Below are positions 27,901 through 41,416 of a stretch of 64,000 nt of DNA, in pieces. The notes under the pieces were generated by a model, which worked only from the letters and a program-made list of their open reading frames with translations, had not been told where the DNA came from and searched no databases. The stretch covers positions 162,450,292 through 162,514,291 of the forward strand of contig OY757904.1 in assembly GCA_963585895.1 (NCBI GenBank), read 5' to 3'. The stretch is from Sepioteuthis lessoniana (Eukaryota; Mollusca; Cephalopoda; Myopsida; Loliginidae). A program made the translations under genes and the position numbers. Position 1 is the stretch's first letter; every line of letters begins with the position of its first letter.

Positions 27901-29072
27901 AACTTTGTACATTCATGTGAGCAACTTTCAAATTGCACACAGAATGAAGCAATGCACAACATGCTAAGACATCAACAACCGTGTTACTAACTACAATGCA
28001 TACAGATTTGAATACCTTTAGTCACATGATAATTGTGCTGCAAATTAGCTCATACTAAAATATTGCAAAAATTTTGACTCGACCTCGTATTATAAGATGT
28101 ACTGATATTTAAAGATAATCATATCAATTGTATGTTTCTAGAAACTTCTGAACAATACATTGAATCTTGTGTATGGTTGCATTCAACAGGCTTTTGATCT
28201 TTTACAATGAAAATATCTTAAATAGTAAATAAAAAATTTAAAAAAAAAAAAAAAAAAGACAAGTATTATATTAATATTTAGTTGGTGAGTTATTACTAAA
28301 ACTCAGTAATTTAAAAAGAAATTACTATTTTTATTCTTTTCACCATAATTTATTTGGAATATAATAAAAAACATACAAGGATAATTTGTCTGTAACTTAG
28401 TAAAGAGTTAATATTTCTAACTTGTTTTTTTCTCATGAAAATCAAAACTCTTGTTTCTATGATTTTATCAGCAAAACGTTTTCACTTGCCGTCTTCAGAT
28501 ACACTGTCTGTCTTTGATACGATAAATCAAAATTGGTAGCAAGCACAGACAATACACCTGAGGAAGGCTCTAGAATGCAGCAGTCAAAATGTTACATTGA
28601 CAATAATTTTGCTTCAATAAAAACTCTGAATTGCAAAATTCTTTTCATTTCTTCTACTTTTGATGAATAACCAAGAATTTGTTTTTGGTAGAAAATATTC
28701 AGCTGATCATGAGAATTATCAAAGTTAGACTATTTAGAGCTCAAAATAATTAAGATACAAAATATTCTTAAAGGAAATCAATGAGAGAAAACCAACTTAC
28801 ACGACTAGATTCCCGTTCTATCAACATATTCAGACCTTCCTGACTATTATGAAGCAGATAATTCTTAATTCCAGTCATGAATTGTCGCATCTAGATAAAT
28901 AAATAAAGTCAGGTAAGTTAAACTAAATGTTCTAAAATAAATTTAGACACATAGGTTGAAATCTTTTCTATACAAAAAATATAAAAAAACAAAACAAAAA
29001 ACAGAATAATTGTTTCATTAATGAAGAGAACAAACTATTTTGAAAAGTGAAATGTTAGAAAAGTGTGAAGTT

Positions 29073-29126
<54 letters not shown>

Positions 29127-32100
29127 AGTGAGTAAAAGAAAGAGATAAACATTTATACTAAGAAATCAAGAAATGCTCATTTTTAAAAAGTTATAATTTC
29201 AGATATCAGTCCATGAATCATTTTCCTTGTAAATTTTTAACAAAACAAATTTGTAATTAAAAATGTACATATTAGATAAACTGACATTGCTCATCACAGA
29301 ACGGGGATTCTGTTCCTGGCTTTCCAAAGTACACTGAACAAAATTCTTCACTGCTAATCCAAATGTATAATTTGGATCCTCAGACAACCTAAAGAAAGAA
29401 AAAAATAAATAAAAGTTAGGTAAATATAATCATCCAACAACTGCTTACAAATCAGCAGATCAATAAACGTTACAAAACATTCAATTGGGATTATATTAAA
29501 AATAGATTACTGCCAAAATTAAATATTTTTCTTCTAAGGATGTCTATAAGTGATACAAGTTAGATTAAAAAATCATCTGATAATTATCTATACATTAATG
29601 AAAATAATACTAAAAAAAAAACAACAATGATATACATATAACCTTACAAATTTTTTCTTTTTACAGACTACAATACAATGATTTTTTTCTTCTACATTTA
29701 GAAAAGATTTATAAACCTATCAAGATTAACAACAGAAGTTAATTGCAAAATATACAACAAAAATTTATATTTTGAATTTGTTTTGTTGACAGTCATGCTG
29801 GATAAATTACAAACTGATAACACATTGTTTCTTCTAAAAAAAAAAATCAAAAAAAATCTAAGACATTAATTCACCAAATATCTTTTTGGTCTGTATCATC
29901 GAAGGACTTGGGTTAGAGTCACCAAACATGTTTTTAGCATATTAGTTTTTGAAAACTTTTAAACAAGAGATTCAATTTACAATCAAGTATAATGCTAAAC
30001 TGAGCCATTACTTTGTTCATTATAGCTGAACTAATTCATTTGAGGAACATCATTGTTGTATTGACAGAGTAAATTGTTTTCCAAGAAAATTTTGAATAAA
30101 GATTTTTAAGTGTATGAGTTAATAACATTGCTGTAGATATTTGTGATACACTTTTTAAAAAAATTGTTTTCTTCCAATCTCATAACTAATTTCTATGAAA
30201 AATACAAAGGCTTGACTTGTTTTGGTTTAATTCTTAAATAGAATATTTAATATTTGGTTGCTGAAGAATGAAAAATAAAACTTGAAGAGACTAATCATAT
30301 ACAGGCATAAGAAGGAAGACTAAAAAGATACCAAGACAGGACCAAACAATACAGACAAAAAATTTCTTTCCAAAACACTGAAAGAAAATTCTACCAAAAA
30401 GTAGAGGGAGTATAGGCAAAGCCATACCAACAACCGGATGAGAGAGAAGCAAAAAGATTTTGGACCAAAATATGGGAACAGAAAGATCATAAAAAAGCCA
30501 AATGGATAAACAACATGGAAACAGAGTTGCAAATGCTCAAAAAAGGCCCTCTGGTGAACATACACCTCAACACACTCAAAACAACACTTAAAAAAATATC
30601 AAACTGGAAAACCCCCGGCCTAAATGGCATACATGGATTTTGGTTTTAAAATTTTACCTCAATCCACAACAGAATTTTAACCAAAATGAATAAATACATA
30701 GAGAAAACCAAGATACCCAAATTGATGACCACTCTGATCCAAAAAGACTCCCCTCAAAGAAACCACCCCAAACAACTATAGACCCATAACATGCCTACCA
30801 ATGATGTGGAAAATACTAACGCCACAAGTTAGAGAGAAGATCTACTACTCATTGATAAGCTGCAGAATCTTCCAACAAACAAAAAGGATGCTGCAAGAGA
30901 ACCAGAGGCACAGGGTAACTACTATATATCAACACATTCTGAACTAAAGTAAAACGAGACAGAAGAATCTAGCTATGGCCTGGATTAACTGCTAAAAGGT
31001 TTATATGGTCCCCTAAAGCTGGACACAACATTGCCTCAAAATGTATAAAATACCAAACAAAGTTGTACCGTTTATTGAGAAGATCAAGGAAACCTGGAGA
31101 GTGGAATTGACAGCAGGAGGGAAAAGCTTAGCTGAGATAAAGATCCAAAGGGGCATATTCCAAGGAGAAGCACTATTACCATTACTGTTTGTGATAGACA
31201 TGCCACTCAACCACATCATTAGGAAATGTACAGCTGGATACAAACTCAATAAATCGCAAGGAAAGATCAAGCACTTGATGTACATGGACAACATAAAAAA
31301 AAAATCTAAAAAAATGGAAACCCCAACACAAACTGTGAAAATATACAATCAAGATATAGGAATGGAATTTGGCATAGAAAAATACACCAAGCTAGTAATG
31401 AAAAGTGGCAAATGACAATGACAGAAGGAATTGAACAACCAAATCAAGTAATAATCAGAATGCTCAAAGAAAAAGGAAACCTACAAATACTTGGGGATAT
31501 TGAAAGCTGACACCATCAAACAAGTAGAAATGAAAGAAAAATTTAAAAAAGGAATATCTCAGAAGAACCAGAAAACTACTTGAGACAATACTCTATTAGC
31601 AGGAACCTTATCAAGGGGATAAATACCTGGGCTGTCCCAGTCGTAAGATACTCAGGACCATTCTTGAAATGGACCAGAGAACAAGAAAACTAAGGCCTTG
31701 CATCCCAGAGATGACATAGACTAAATGTCAAAGTGGACAAATTATATCAAAGCAAAAGAATAGATAAGACACAACCACCAAACAGCAGATGTATGTGGTG
31801 ATAGAGATAAAACGATCAATCATATTAGTAAATGCAGCAAATTAGCACAGAAAGAATATAAGTCTAAGCACGACTGGGTGGGCAAGGTGATCCACAGGGA
31901 ATTGAGCATGGAGGTGTGCCCATGGTGTAATGGTTATTGTCGTAGGAAATGGACATGACGAAACGAGTTCAAATCCTGGACAAGGCTGATTGCATTTCAC
32001 ATAGCACTAATACCCTTGGGAAAGGTATGAATCCAATTATTCTCCCTCCAGCTATGGGTAAATAGTAGGGCAAACTGGGTTCTTCAGCCTTGGTGAGGCA

Positions 32101-35100
32101 ACTAGTCTAGGAGAAGGAAAACTCTGAATTCAAACCTGGAAAACTCTGCTTAAAAATTGACCTTGTGTCATATCCTGCCCAAGCAGAGAGGTTGGTAAAT
32201 ATAGAGAATTATGCAAGAAATTGAAATCTGACCATACAAACAAATGGTATATCCAAAACCCAACAACTGTCCTAGAGAACGAGACACACAAACTCCTCTG
32301 GGATTTTGAGATACAAATGGCTCATCTAATCTTGGCCAGACAACCAGACCTTATAATAATCTACAAAAAACAAAGAACTTGCAGGATTATGGACTTTGCT
32401 GTCCCGGCGGACCACAGAGTAAAATTGAAAGAATGCGAAAAAAGGGATAAGTAGCTCAACCTTGTTAGGGAATTGAAAAACTGTGGAACACAAAAGTGAT
32501 GATTATACCAATTGTAATTGGTGTTCTTGGTACAGTCACCAAAGGATTGGTACAGGGACAGGAGGACTTGGAAATAACGGGACAGGTGGAGACTACAGCA
32601 TTATTGAGGTTGGCCAGAATACTGAGGAGAATCCTGGAGACTTGCTGTCATTCAAACTCCAGTGAAAAACCATCAGCTAACTCTCAAGGAGTAAAATAAT
32701 AATATATATATATATATATATATATTTTAGTCTAAAAACAAATTTTAAAATAGTATTCCATTTTTATAATAAATCTATTTCTAAATTTTTTTAATAACAA
32801 AATACATATTTTGTAGGTATATTTTGTATTAAATAGCCATGCATTGAGCACTCATTCTTTGGATATTCACACTCCTTATTTACTTATATATTACAAGCTT
32901 TCTCCTCACCTGAGAATAAATTCTTTAAGATTTTCTCCGGGGCTTTTACAGGAATTGAGGTGTTCTTCAACTGTAAATGAAAACAGAGAGACCATCTTGT
33001 ATAAAATGTTCTGAATAAAAGTTGATCATTTTTGGTAGAGAAAAGAAAATGTAAAATATACAAAAAAAAAAAAAAAAAAAAAGGTCAAAGTGCAAAAAGG
33101 AGATAAAAATGATTTATTCATGAAATGTTTAAAAATGTTGGGATTGAAACTAATAAAACATTTTCATCAACTCTTTGTTAATACAGTTTTTTGGGGTTTT
33201 TTTGTTTTTTTTTGGGGGGGGGGTTCTTTTTTGAAAAAAAAAAAGCTTATTTTTTCATAAATATTTTTCTTTTGAGCAGAAAAATGAAAAATATTTTTAG
33301 AACTCTTATACATATTAAAACTTTTCAATAAAATTTTTAATATTATTCAAATAGTTTGTGCTAAAGTACTTTCTTATATTCTAAACTAAAATTATTATTT
33401 CTTAAAATAAGAATGAGAAATCATTTTTGTAAAGACAATAAAAACATTAATAACAAATCTGTTATTTTGAGAGAAAATTAAAAAGAAAGATAATGGCCAC
33501 ATCTTCTCTTAGGCAAAAACTTGGTAGCTCGTAGATAAAAGTGATTCAGTAATAGAATACTTGATTTCATTATCATCTGACGACAGAGAAAAAAATTGTT
33601 TTGAAAAGTTAAATGATATTAAAGTAAAGCCAAGAAAATATTAAATTTGCTATAAATATCGACGTTATGATAAAAAAATATTTTTCATAGTACAGCCAAG
33701 CAGTATTAAAGACTTTTTTACTTTCTCTAAAAGTATACCTTAACAATATGGAAAAACAGTTTTCAATTGCTTCTATTATGAATACAAAAGAGTCTAAAAC
33801 TTAAGTGAAAATTAGAAACTGAGTATACAGTCAAAAACATTTTTTTCATTAAAAGAAAAATACTGAACATTTTTGCCCACACCTAATACCAAAAGTCTTC
33901 TACTCTGAAGCAATAATTGATAGAAAAAAAAATTTGGTATTTACTTAATCACTTTTAACAACCCGCAAAGAATTTCTGTTACTGACGCCAAAGTTGAGCT
34001 ATCAAGGATTTTCAATGTCAAATTAAATTTCAGCAAAATTTCTCGATTTAAGTTTCAATGATAAACTTTAAGAACAAAAACTTTTTCATGTAGATATATA
34101 TCAATGACTAAAAACAAACAGAAGCATTTTCATGAAGCTAAAATGAGTGTCCAAGAGGACACCAAGGGTTTTTATGTTTGAGTGACTCCAGTCTCCAGGA
34201 TTCTTCTCAATATTTTGGCCAATTTCAACAATACTGTAGTCTGACTGGTCTGAATTCATCCACTAATTTTCAACTTTTCCCGTCCCCTTTCAAAAGCTTT
34301 GAGAATTGTTCCAAGAGTACCAATTGTAGTTGGTGCTCTTGGAACACCATTAGTTTCTTAGTTCTTTAGCAAGGTCTATGTACTTGTCTTTTTTACTTTC
34401 TTTGATTTTCACTGTGGTCTGCTGGGATGGCAAAATCCACTATATGAAAAGTTCTTTTTTATTAATAATCATTAGATCTGGTCTTATGGCTGATATTAGT
34501 GAACTGTTTGTATCTCAAAACCCCAAAGAATTTGATGAGTCTTTCTCTAGGGTAGATTCTGGTTTGTGCATATACTATTTGGTAATATGGTCAAATTTCA
34601 ATTTCTTGCACAATTCCCAGTGAATCACCTTCCTCAACCAGTCATGTCTAGACTTACACTCCTTTTGGGCTAGCTTGCTATATTGGCTTATATGATTAAC
34701 CATTTTGAATTTGTCACCATATAACCGACACTTGCTATTCTGTTGCGTATTATTGATTTTCGCTTTAATATGATTGTTTCTTGTTTTGTGTTACTATCAG
34801 AAAAGTTATTGTCTCTCTTAAGTTTTTCCTTTCTTAACCATATCCAGGTTTTCTCATGAGATTTTGTTAGCTTGTCACTTGAAATATTCATACAGTTGTT
34901 TTTTCCCCCCATTTCTACTTATTAGTTTTTGTTGTAGTTGTCTTAATGTTGTATGTGTTGTTACTGGCTGCTGTAATTAATCTTTTTTTGCAGAGTCTTC
35001 AAATTCTTATTATTGATGCTTATAAGCAATCTTTAATCCTGGAGAGTCCTCTTCCTTTTTTTGACACATATAGTCAATGTCATCTCTTTGTATGTAAGGC

Positions 35101-38100
35101 CTTGTGTATTGTTTCTTTTCCTCTGGTTCATCTCTTAGTGTTCTTCCCTTTATTTATCCTTTTGATAAAATTTCTGTTACCAAGTTTGGTTTCAAGAAGT
35201 TTTCTCATTTATCTGAAATACTCTTACTTTTTCTTTCATTTCTGCTTGTTTGATGATGTCCACTTCCAATATTCTCAAAAACTTGTAAGTTTCTTTTTCT
35301 TGAAGCATCCCAATTCATTCTTAGGCGCCTGTGGTGGTGTAATGGTTAGCAAGCTCGACTAGCAAACCTACACGAGTGAGTTCGAGTCTCATTGGGTGCC
35401 CCTTTCATATGGCCTTGTGCCACATCTAAGCAAAAAGCTTAGTAAATTACCATCCCAATTCATTCTAGATTTAGCAGTTCTATTCCTTCTGTAATTTGTC
35501 TTTTTCCACTTTTCATTATGAGCATGGCACATTTGCTATGCCAAATTCCATCCCTATGCCCTGATTATATATTCTTATTTTTTGTCTCCAATTCTTTTTC
35601 ATTTTTTGCAAACAACATGATATTGTGCATCATTACCTTTACAAATAATGCACCTCCCTGAAAGATGCCTTTCTGGATTTTCACCTCTGCTAAACTTTTT
35701 CCTCCTGCTGTTAATTCCACTTTTTCATGGTTTTCATGATGAAGTTTATGACTATCGGATATTTTGTACGTTTTCCTCTTCCAAATTTGCAAAACTATAT
35801 CATAAGCTTTTTTGAAATCAATCTACATTATGGTTACATTTTTCCACCTATGTTCATCTTTAGGATGTGTCGATCAATCTAGAGTGAGTCACCTGCTCCT
35901 CATTCCTCTGTAGCATCCTTTCCCTTCATCCAGAAACCGTCTGCAACTTTCAGACAAATGATAGTACACCGACATAATCTGTGTGGTTCGGATTTTCCAT
36001 ATTATATGGAGACATGTTATCAGTCTGTAGTTGCAAGGATGGTAGGGGGTTTTTTAGGAGAGGGCGGTCTTTCTGGATCAGGGTAGTCTTCCTCTTAAGT
36101 TATCAACTAGGCATCTACTCAGCTGAAGAGCCAGTTTGTTCTGGATGAACATGAATTTTCTAAACCAGAATCCACATATGCCCCCAAGGAATGGGGTTTT
36201 CCAAGTCGGTACTTTTTAAGTGTTGCTCAAAGTGATTCCAGAAGTAGTATGTCTGCTTCAGGTCAATCTTCAAATCTCCTTGTAATTCTTTTTGATGTAA
36301 TTAATCCATTCGGCATTTCTGTTATGTTCTTTCTGTTCCCATATCTTACTCCAAAATTGTTTTGCTTCCTTCGCATCTGCTTGTTGGTTTGTCCTTGGGT
36401 ATTCTCTACCAACAAGTTGGTAGGATTCCTTTGTTTTCATTGTTAGACCCTGTCTCTGTATCTTTTGAGTCTTCCTTCTTTTGCCAAATTATCATCATTA
36501 TTAAGCAAATGTTGCAAATTAGCCCAAAAGGAGTATATGACTGGGGAAAAAGTGATCCATTGGGAATTGTGTAAGAAATTTGTCCATACTATCAAATAGT
36601 ATATGCATAAACCAGAACCTGTCCTGGAGAATAAGATACATAAAATTCTCTGGGATTTTGAGATACAAACAGATCACAGAAAACCAGACCTAGTGACGAC
36701 AAAAAAAAAAAAAAAAAGAGAACTCATCTAGTAGATTCTTCTATCCCTGCAGAACACAGTTTGAAGATAAAAGAAAGCAAAAAGACAGAAAAATACAGTG
36801 ACCTTGCCAGAGAACAAAAGAAACTGTGGAACATGTGGGCAAAAATGATACCAATTGTAGTTGGTGCACTTGGAACTGTTCCTAAAGGATTAGAAAAGCG
36901 ATCAAAACAGTTGGAAATCGGAGGAAGAATCAAGACCATTCAGACTATAGCATTGTTGAGATCAGCAAGAATACCGAGAAGAGTCCTAGAGACCTGAGAA
37001 GACTTGCTGTCAAACAGACTCCAATGAAAGCCCACCATCTAATGCTGGTATGAAAAATTTGCAAGAAGTAAAATAGATGAATAAATAAAATAGAAAAGGA
37101 GTACAAGACTTTTGGTATGACTGAGCAAGAAAAGTAAATTCACAGGTAATTGTAGAAGAGAATAAAATTTGACAAACAAATGGTTTAGTTGGGTTTTTAT
37201 GACATATCAACTATTGTAAGTTATTTAATGCCAAATCCTTTTAATATATATACAGTGTATCACAAAAGTGAGTACACCCCTCACATTTCTGCAGATATTT
37301 AAGTATATTTCTTCATGGGATTACACTGACAAAATGACACTTTGACACAATGAAAAGTAGTCTGTATGTAGCTTATATAACAGAGTTAATTTATTTTCCC
37401 CTCAAAATATAACCATTAAAAGCTAAACCCCTGCCAACAAAAGTGAGTACACCCCTTAGGGAAAGTTGTCAATATTAACATACACCATGTCATATTTTGT
37501 GTGGCCACCATCATTATCCAGAGTTACCTTTACTCTCCTCGGCATGGAGCTAACCAAAGCTTCACAGGTAACCACTGGAAGGCTCTTCCACTCCTCCATG
37601 ACAACGTTGCAGAGCTGGCAGATATTTGAGACTTTGAACACCTCCACCTTCCGCTTGAGGATCCCCCAAAGATGTTCCATTGGGTTCAAGTCAGGAAACA
37701 TGCTTGGCCAGTCCATCACCTTTACCCTCAGCCTCTTCAGTAAAGAAATGGTCATCTTGGAGGTGTGTTTGGGGTCATTGTCATGCGGGAACACTACCCT
37801 GCGACCCAGTTTCTGGAGGGAGGGGATCATGCTCTACTGCAGTATTTCACAGTACATGTTGGAGTTCATGTTTCCCCTCGATGAAATATAACTCTCCAAC
37901 ACCTGCAGCACTCATGCAGCCTTAGACCATGACATTCCCAACACCATGCTTGACTATAGGCATGACACCCATCTTTGTACTCCTCTCCTGGTCACCACCA
38001 CACATGCTTGAAGTCATCAGAATCAAACAAATTAATCTTCATCTCATCAGACCATAGGACATGGTTCCAGTAATCCATGTACTTTGTTGACATGTCTTCA

Positions 38101-41100
38101 GCAAACTGTTTGGAGGCTTTCTTGTGTATCGTCTTCAGAAGAGGCTTCCTCCTGGGGTGACAGCCATGCACACCAATTTGATGTAGAGTGCGGCGTATGG
38201 TCTGAGCACTAACAGGCTGACCCCCCACCTCTTCAATCTCTGCAGCAATGCTGACAGCACTCCTAAGCCGATCTTTCAAAGAAAGCATTTGGATGTAATG
38301 CTCAGCACATGCGCTCAGCTTCTTTGGATGACCTACCCGAGGCCTGTTCTGAGTGGACCCCGCCCTTTTAAAACGCTGGATGACATACATGATTTGGAAG
38401 TGAATCATTTGAAGGTAATTTCATTTTTAAATGAGTTACAAGTAGTTTGTTTGCACACTAATATTGCTATTGTTTCTACACAGTTAAATAGTTTTAATTA
38501 TTACTATTTAACACTAATACTTCTATTCAACATTGATTATTTGTTTGCACACAGTGAAGTGGATGCAACTATTGCTATTTAACACAATCTATTCAACAAT
38601 CATTTTATTAAAATAAATAAACTTAATTTTAACAGCAACATATTAATGTAATATTATATCAAAAAGGTAAATGTAGATGAATGTCGAAAATACAATATAT
38701 CAACGGTTATTAATTACCATTTTACCTGTGCTGTAAAAAGAAAAAATAGAGAAAAAAAAAGACCTTTCAAAATAATTTTGCAAATGAATTGTACTTATAA
38801 AAAAACTTTGTATCTTTGCATTTTCTTGTTTATGTCCAATAATTCCTGAATGTTTAAATCATTAAAAGGGAAAATTAAGTCAACAAATGATTCTTCATTC
38901 AGCTAGAAAATAAAAAAATCATCTTGGAGCTAAAAATAATTTCAAAAATAGATTGACATTTAGTCAAGTTTACGATAATGGAGATATCTAATTGAGCTTA
39001 TTTCTATTAGTTAGAAATAAGCTGAATAAAGAAGAGCAAATTACCTTGCTGTCATCATTTTGTTTTTGTATAATATTAAAGAGTTAAACATAATATATAT
39101 GAAATGGGTGATTGAACCATGCCTATATATGAGATCATTTTCATGACTGTAAATTGTGACATACAAATTGACTTTTTAAGCCTTAAAAAATTTTTTTTTT
39201 GATTTAAAAAAAAAAAAAAAAAAAATCACTGCATAACTAGAGGTCAATTTATACAGCAGGGCTAAAATCCAAATCTTTACCACTGAGTGGTCAACCAGGG
39301 GTACAGTACTCCTAATGATTGATATACATCACTTATCATAACTCCAGCAGACTGCCACTAACATTTCCATCATAAACTTGTGTTTGGTGAAAATGTCTAA
39401 CAAATTAACAAAGATTAATAGGAAAATAATAAAACTGGGATAAAAATTAAGAATTATATTAACGCTAAAACATGCGTTGTTTCCAACAGTTGATGCACTG
39501 ACTGTAAACACTAACCAGAACATCACAGCACCCAGTCAGACAATCACAGTATGTTGTTGAACTGTACAATTTCATGATAGTACAATAAATTGTAAATTCA
39601 TATAAATATAAACTTTAATGTATAAGTTTTGCCCATTTTAATTATAGTGGATGTAATTCTGATTTCAATGAAAAATTACATCATTTACTACTGGAGTAAT
39701 GACAGTTTAATGAGATATAATGGTAGTTTATTAAATATACACACATTTGCAATATTACTGTACATACACAATACATTTTAAATTTAGGCCTACTTGGTAA
39801 AATCTGGCCTAACGTATGCTTTTTGGGGGAGGAATCAACCTATACAGCAAGTATAGGTATAAAGAATTTTCACTTAAATATCTTGAGATCAACTTGTATA
39901 CAGCAATTTATAGTGTGTGTGAGTATATATATATATATAAAAAATGGATAACCATTACATTTTGCAACTGTTGATTATGACCATTTATTCAAAGAATTAG
40001 TTATTTGCTCAAATAAAATCAATTTGGCTGGAATATATCTTTATATCCATTTGAATTTATTAACATTTTATTTTCATGTAAAAGTGTGGTAAGGGTAACA
40101 CAAAGTCAATCTTTTTTTAAACCTTATTTTCCTGATGAGAAACAAGAAAAGTTTTGGTGAAGGCTATTACTAGACTACATTGAACAAAAAGAAGAAAAAA
40201 AACGACTTTTTTTTACATTTAATGTGTAGATAAAATATTAAAAATAAGCAATATTTTTTCTTACTACATTAAGAAATCTATAAAATAATGAAATTTGAAA
40301 AATAAGTGGATAAGTATTCCTAGAATTTATTCAGTTTAAGTAAAATATTTGCTGAAATTTTTCTATTGTCATGAATTTCAGAAATTTTATGGCATGATTT
40401 CCATAGAATTTTCTTTGATAAGATTTTGTATGTAAAACCTGGAAAGCACACATTTTATCGGGGTTTTTTTTTAAACAATATCTTTTTTTGTTAAAATGCT
40501 TAAACCAATTTTATTTATATTTGTATATTTCTGTGATTTTTAAATTGTTTCAACTGCTAATTTCATTCTCTGTATTTTAGCCAATCCATTCTACAGCCTT
40601 CTTCAGATGTTCATATCCATATAAAAGTAGTGAGAAGGTCTCTCTCTTATTAGAAACAATAAAAGAGAAAAAAAAAAAATGATCGAATCAATCCACATAC
40701 TAGTCAGAAGAGCTGATCAATCTTGCTAAACAAAAATATCCCCCCCCCACTCCATTGTACATGAAAGGAAAGCTGGAAAGGAATTTGTTTAAAATGTTAG
40801 AAGAAAAAGTTTAAATTAATAGTCCAATTTTTTTGTACATTTGGAGATAGTTTAAATAAACTTAATGATAGCGTACTAAGTTTCTTAAAAAGTTGCCTCC
40901 CTTGATCTGTAAGCAAAACCTGCTATAAAACAAGAATAGAGAAAACCTTACCCTAAGTATTAATGAAATTAGCGATAGTCATAATAGAGAGAAAACAGGA
41001 ATTAAAAAAAAAAACTTTCAGAGATTTATTATACAATTAGTATTTAAAAGACAACTAACCAACATAATTAGTTCAATTCTTTGTAAAGTACTTTCGTATT

Positions 41101-41354
41101 TGCAGTAATGATGTTATTTAATTAATTGGCTAAAATTTGAAACTAAAAAATAATCTTTGAATTCTTTAAAAAACCTGAAATGTGCAAATCATTTATATAC
41201 ATGATTCTAAAATATTCAGAAATAACCTTTCAGATAAATTTGAGGGACTGTTTTCTCCCAATAAAAAAGCCATTCACCAAAGTCTTCAGTTTTAATAATT
41301 TTCATCTTATGACTGCCATTTATCTTGGTTTATTATACACTTTTCATGCATAAA

Positions 41355-41416
<62 letters not shown>

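Noticed and set aside
33500-33600. Exon-like segment with a good acceptor (TCTCTGTCGTCAG) and DNEIKYSITESLL
   Set aside because: It lacks a usable donor in the needed phase and breaks the join to the next RIN exon.
33735-33797. Possible exon IIEAIENCFSILL with a GTATAC donor
   Set aside because: It ends with two spare bases and would create a stop in 32910..32970.
38805-38896. Minus-strand open stretch with an AG acceptor, translating LNEESFVDLIFPFNDLN
   Set aside because: Splicing from the large exon gives a stop at once, there is no good donor, and the large exon already joins 32910..32970 in phase.
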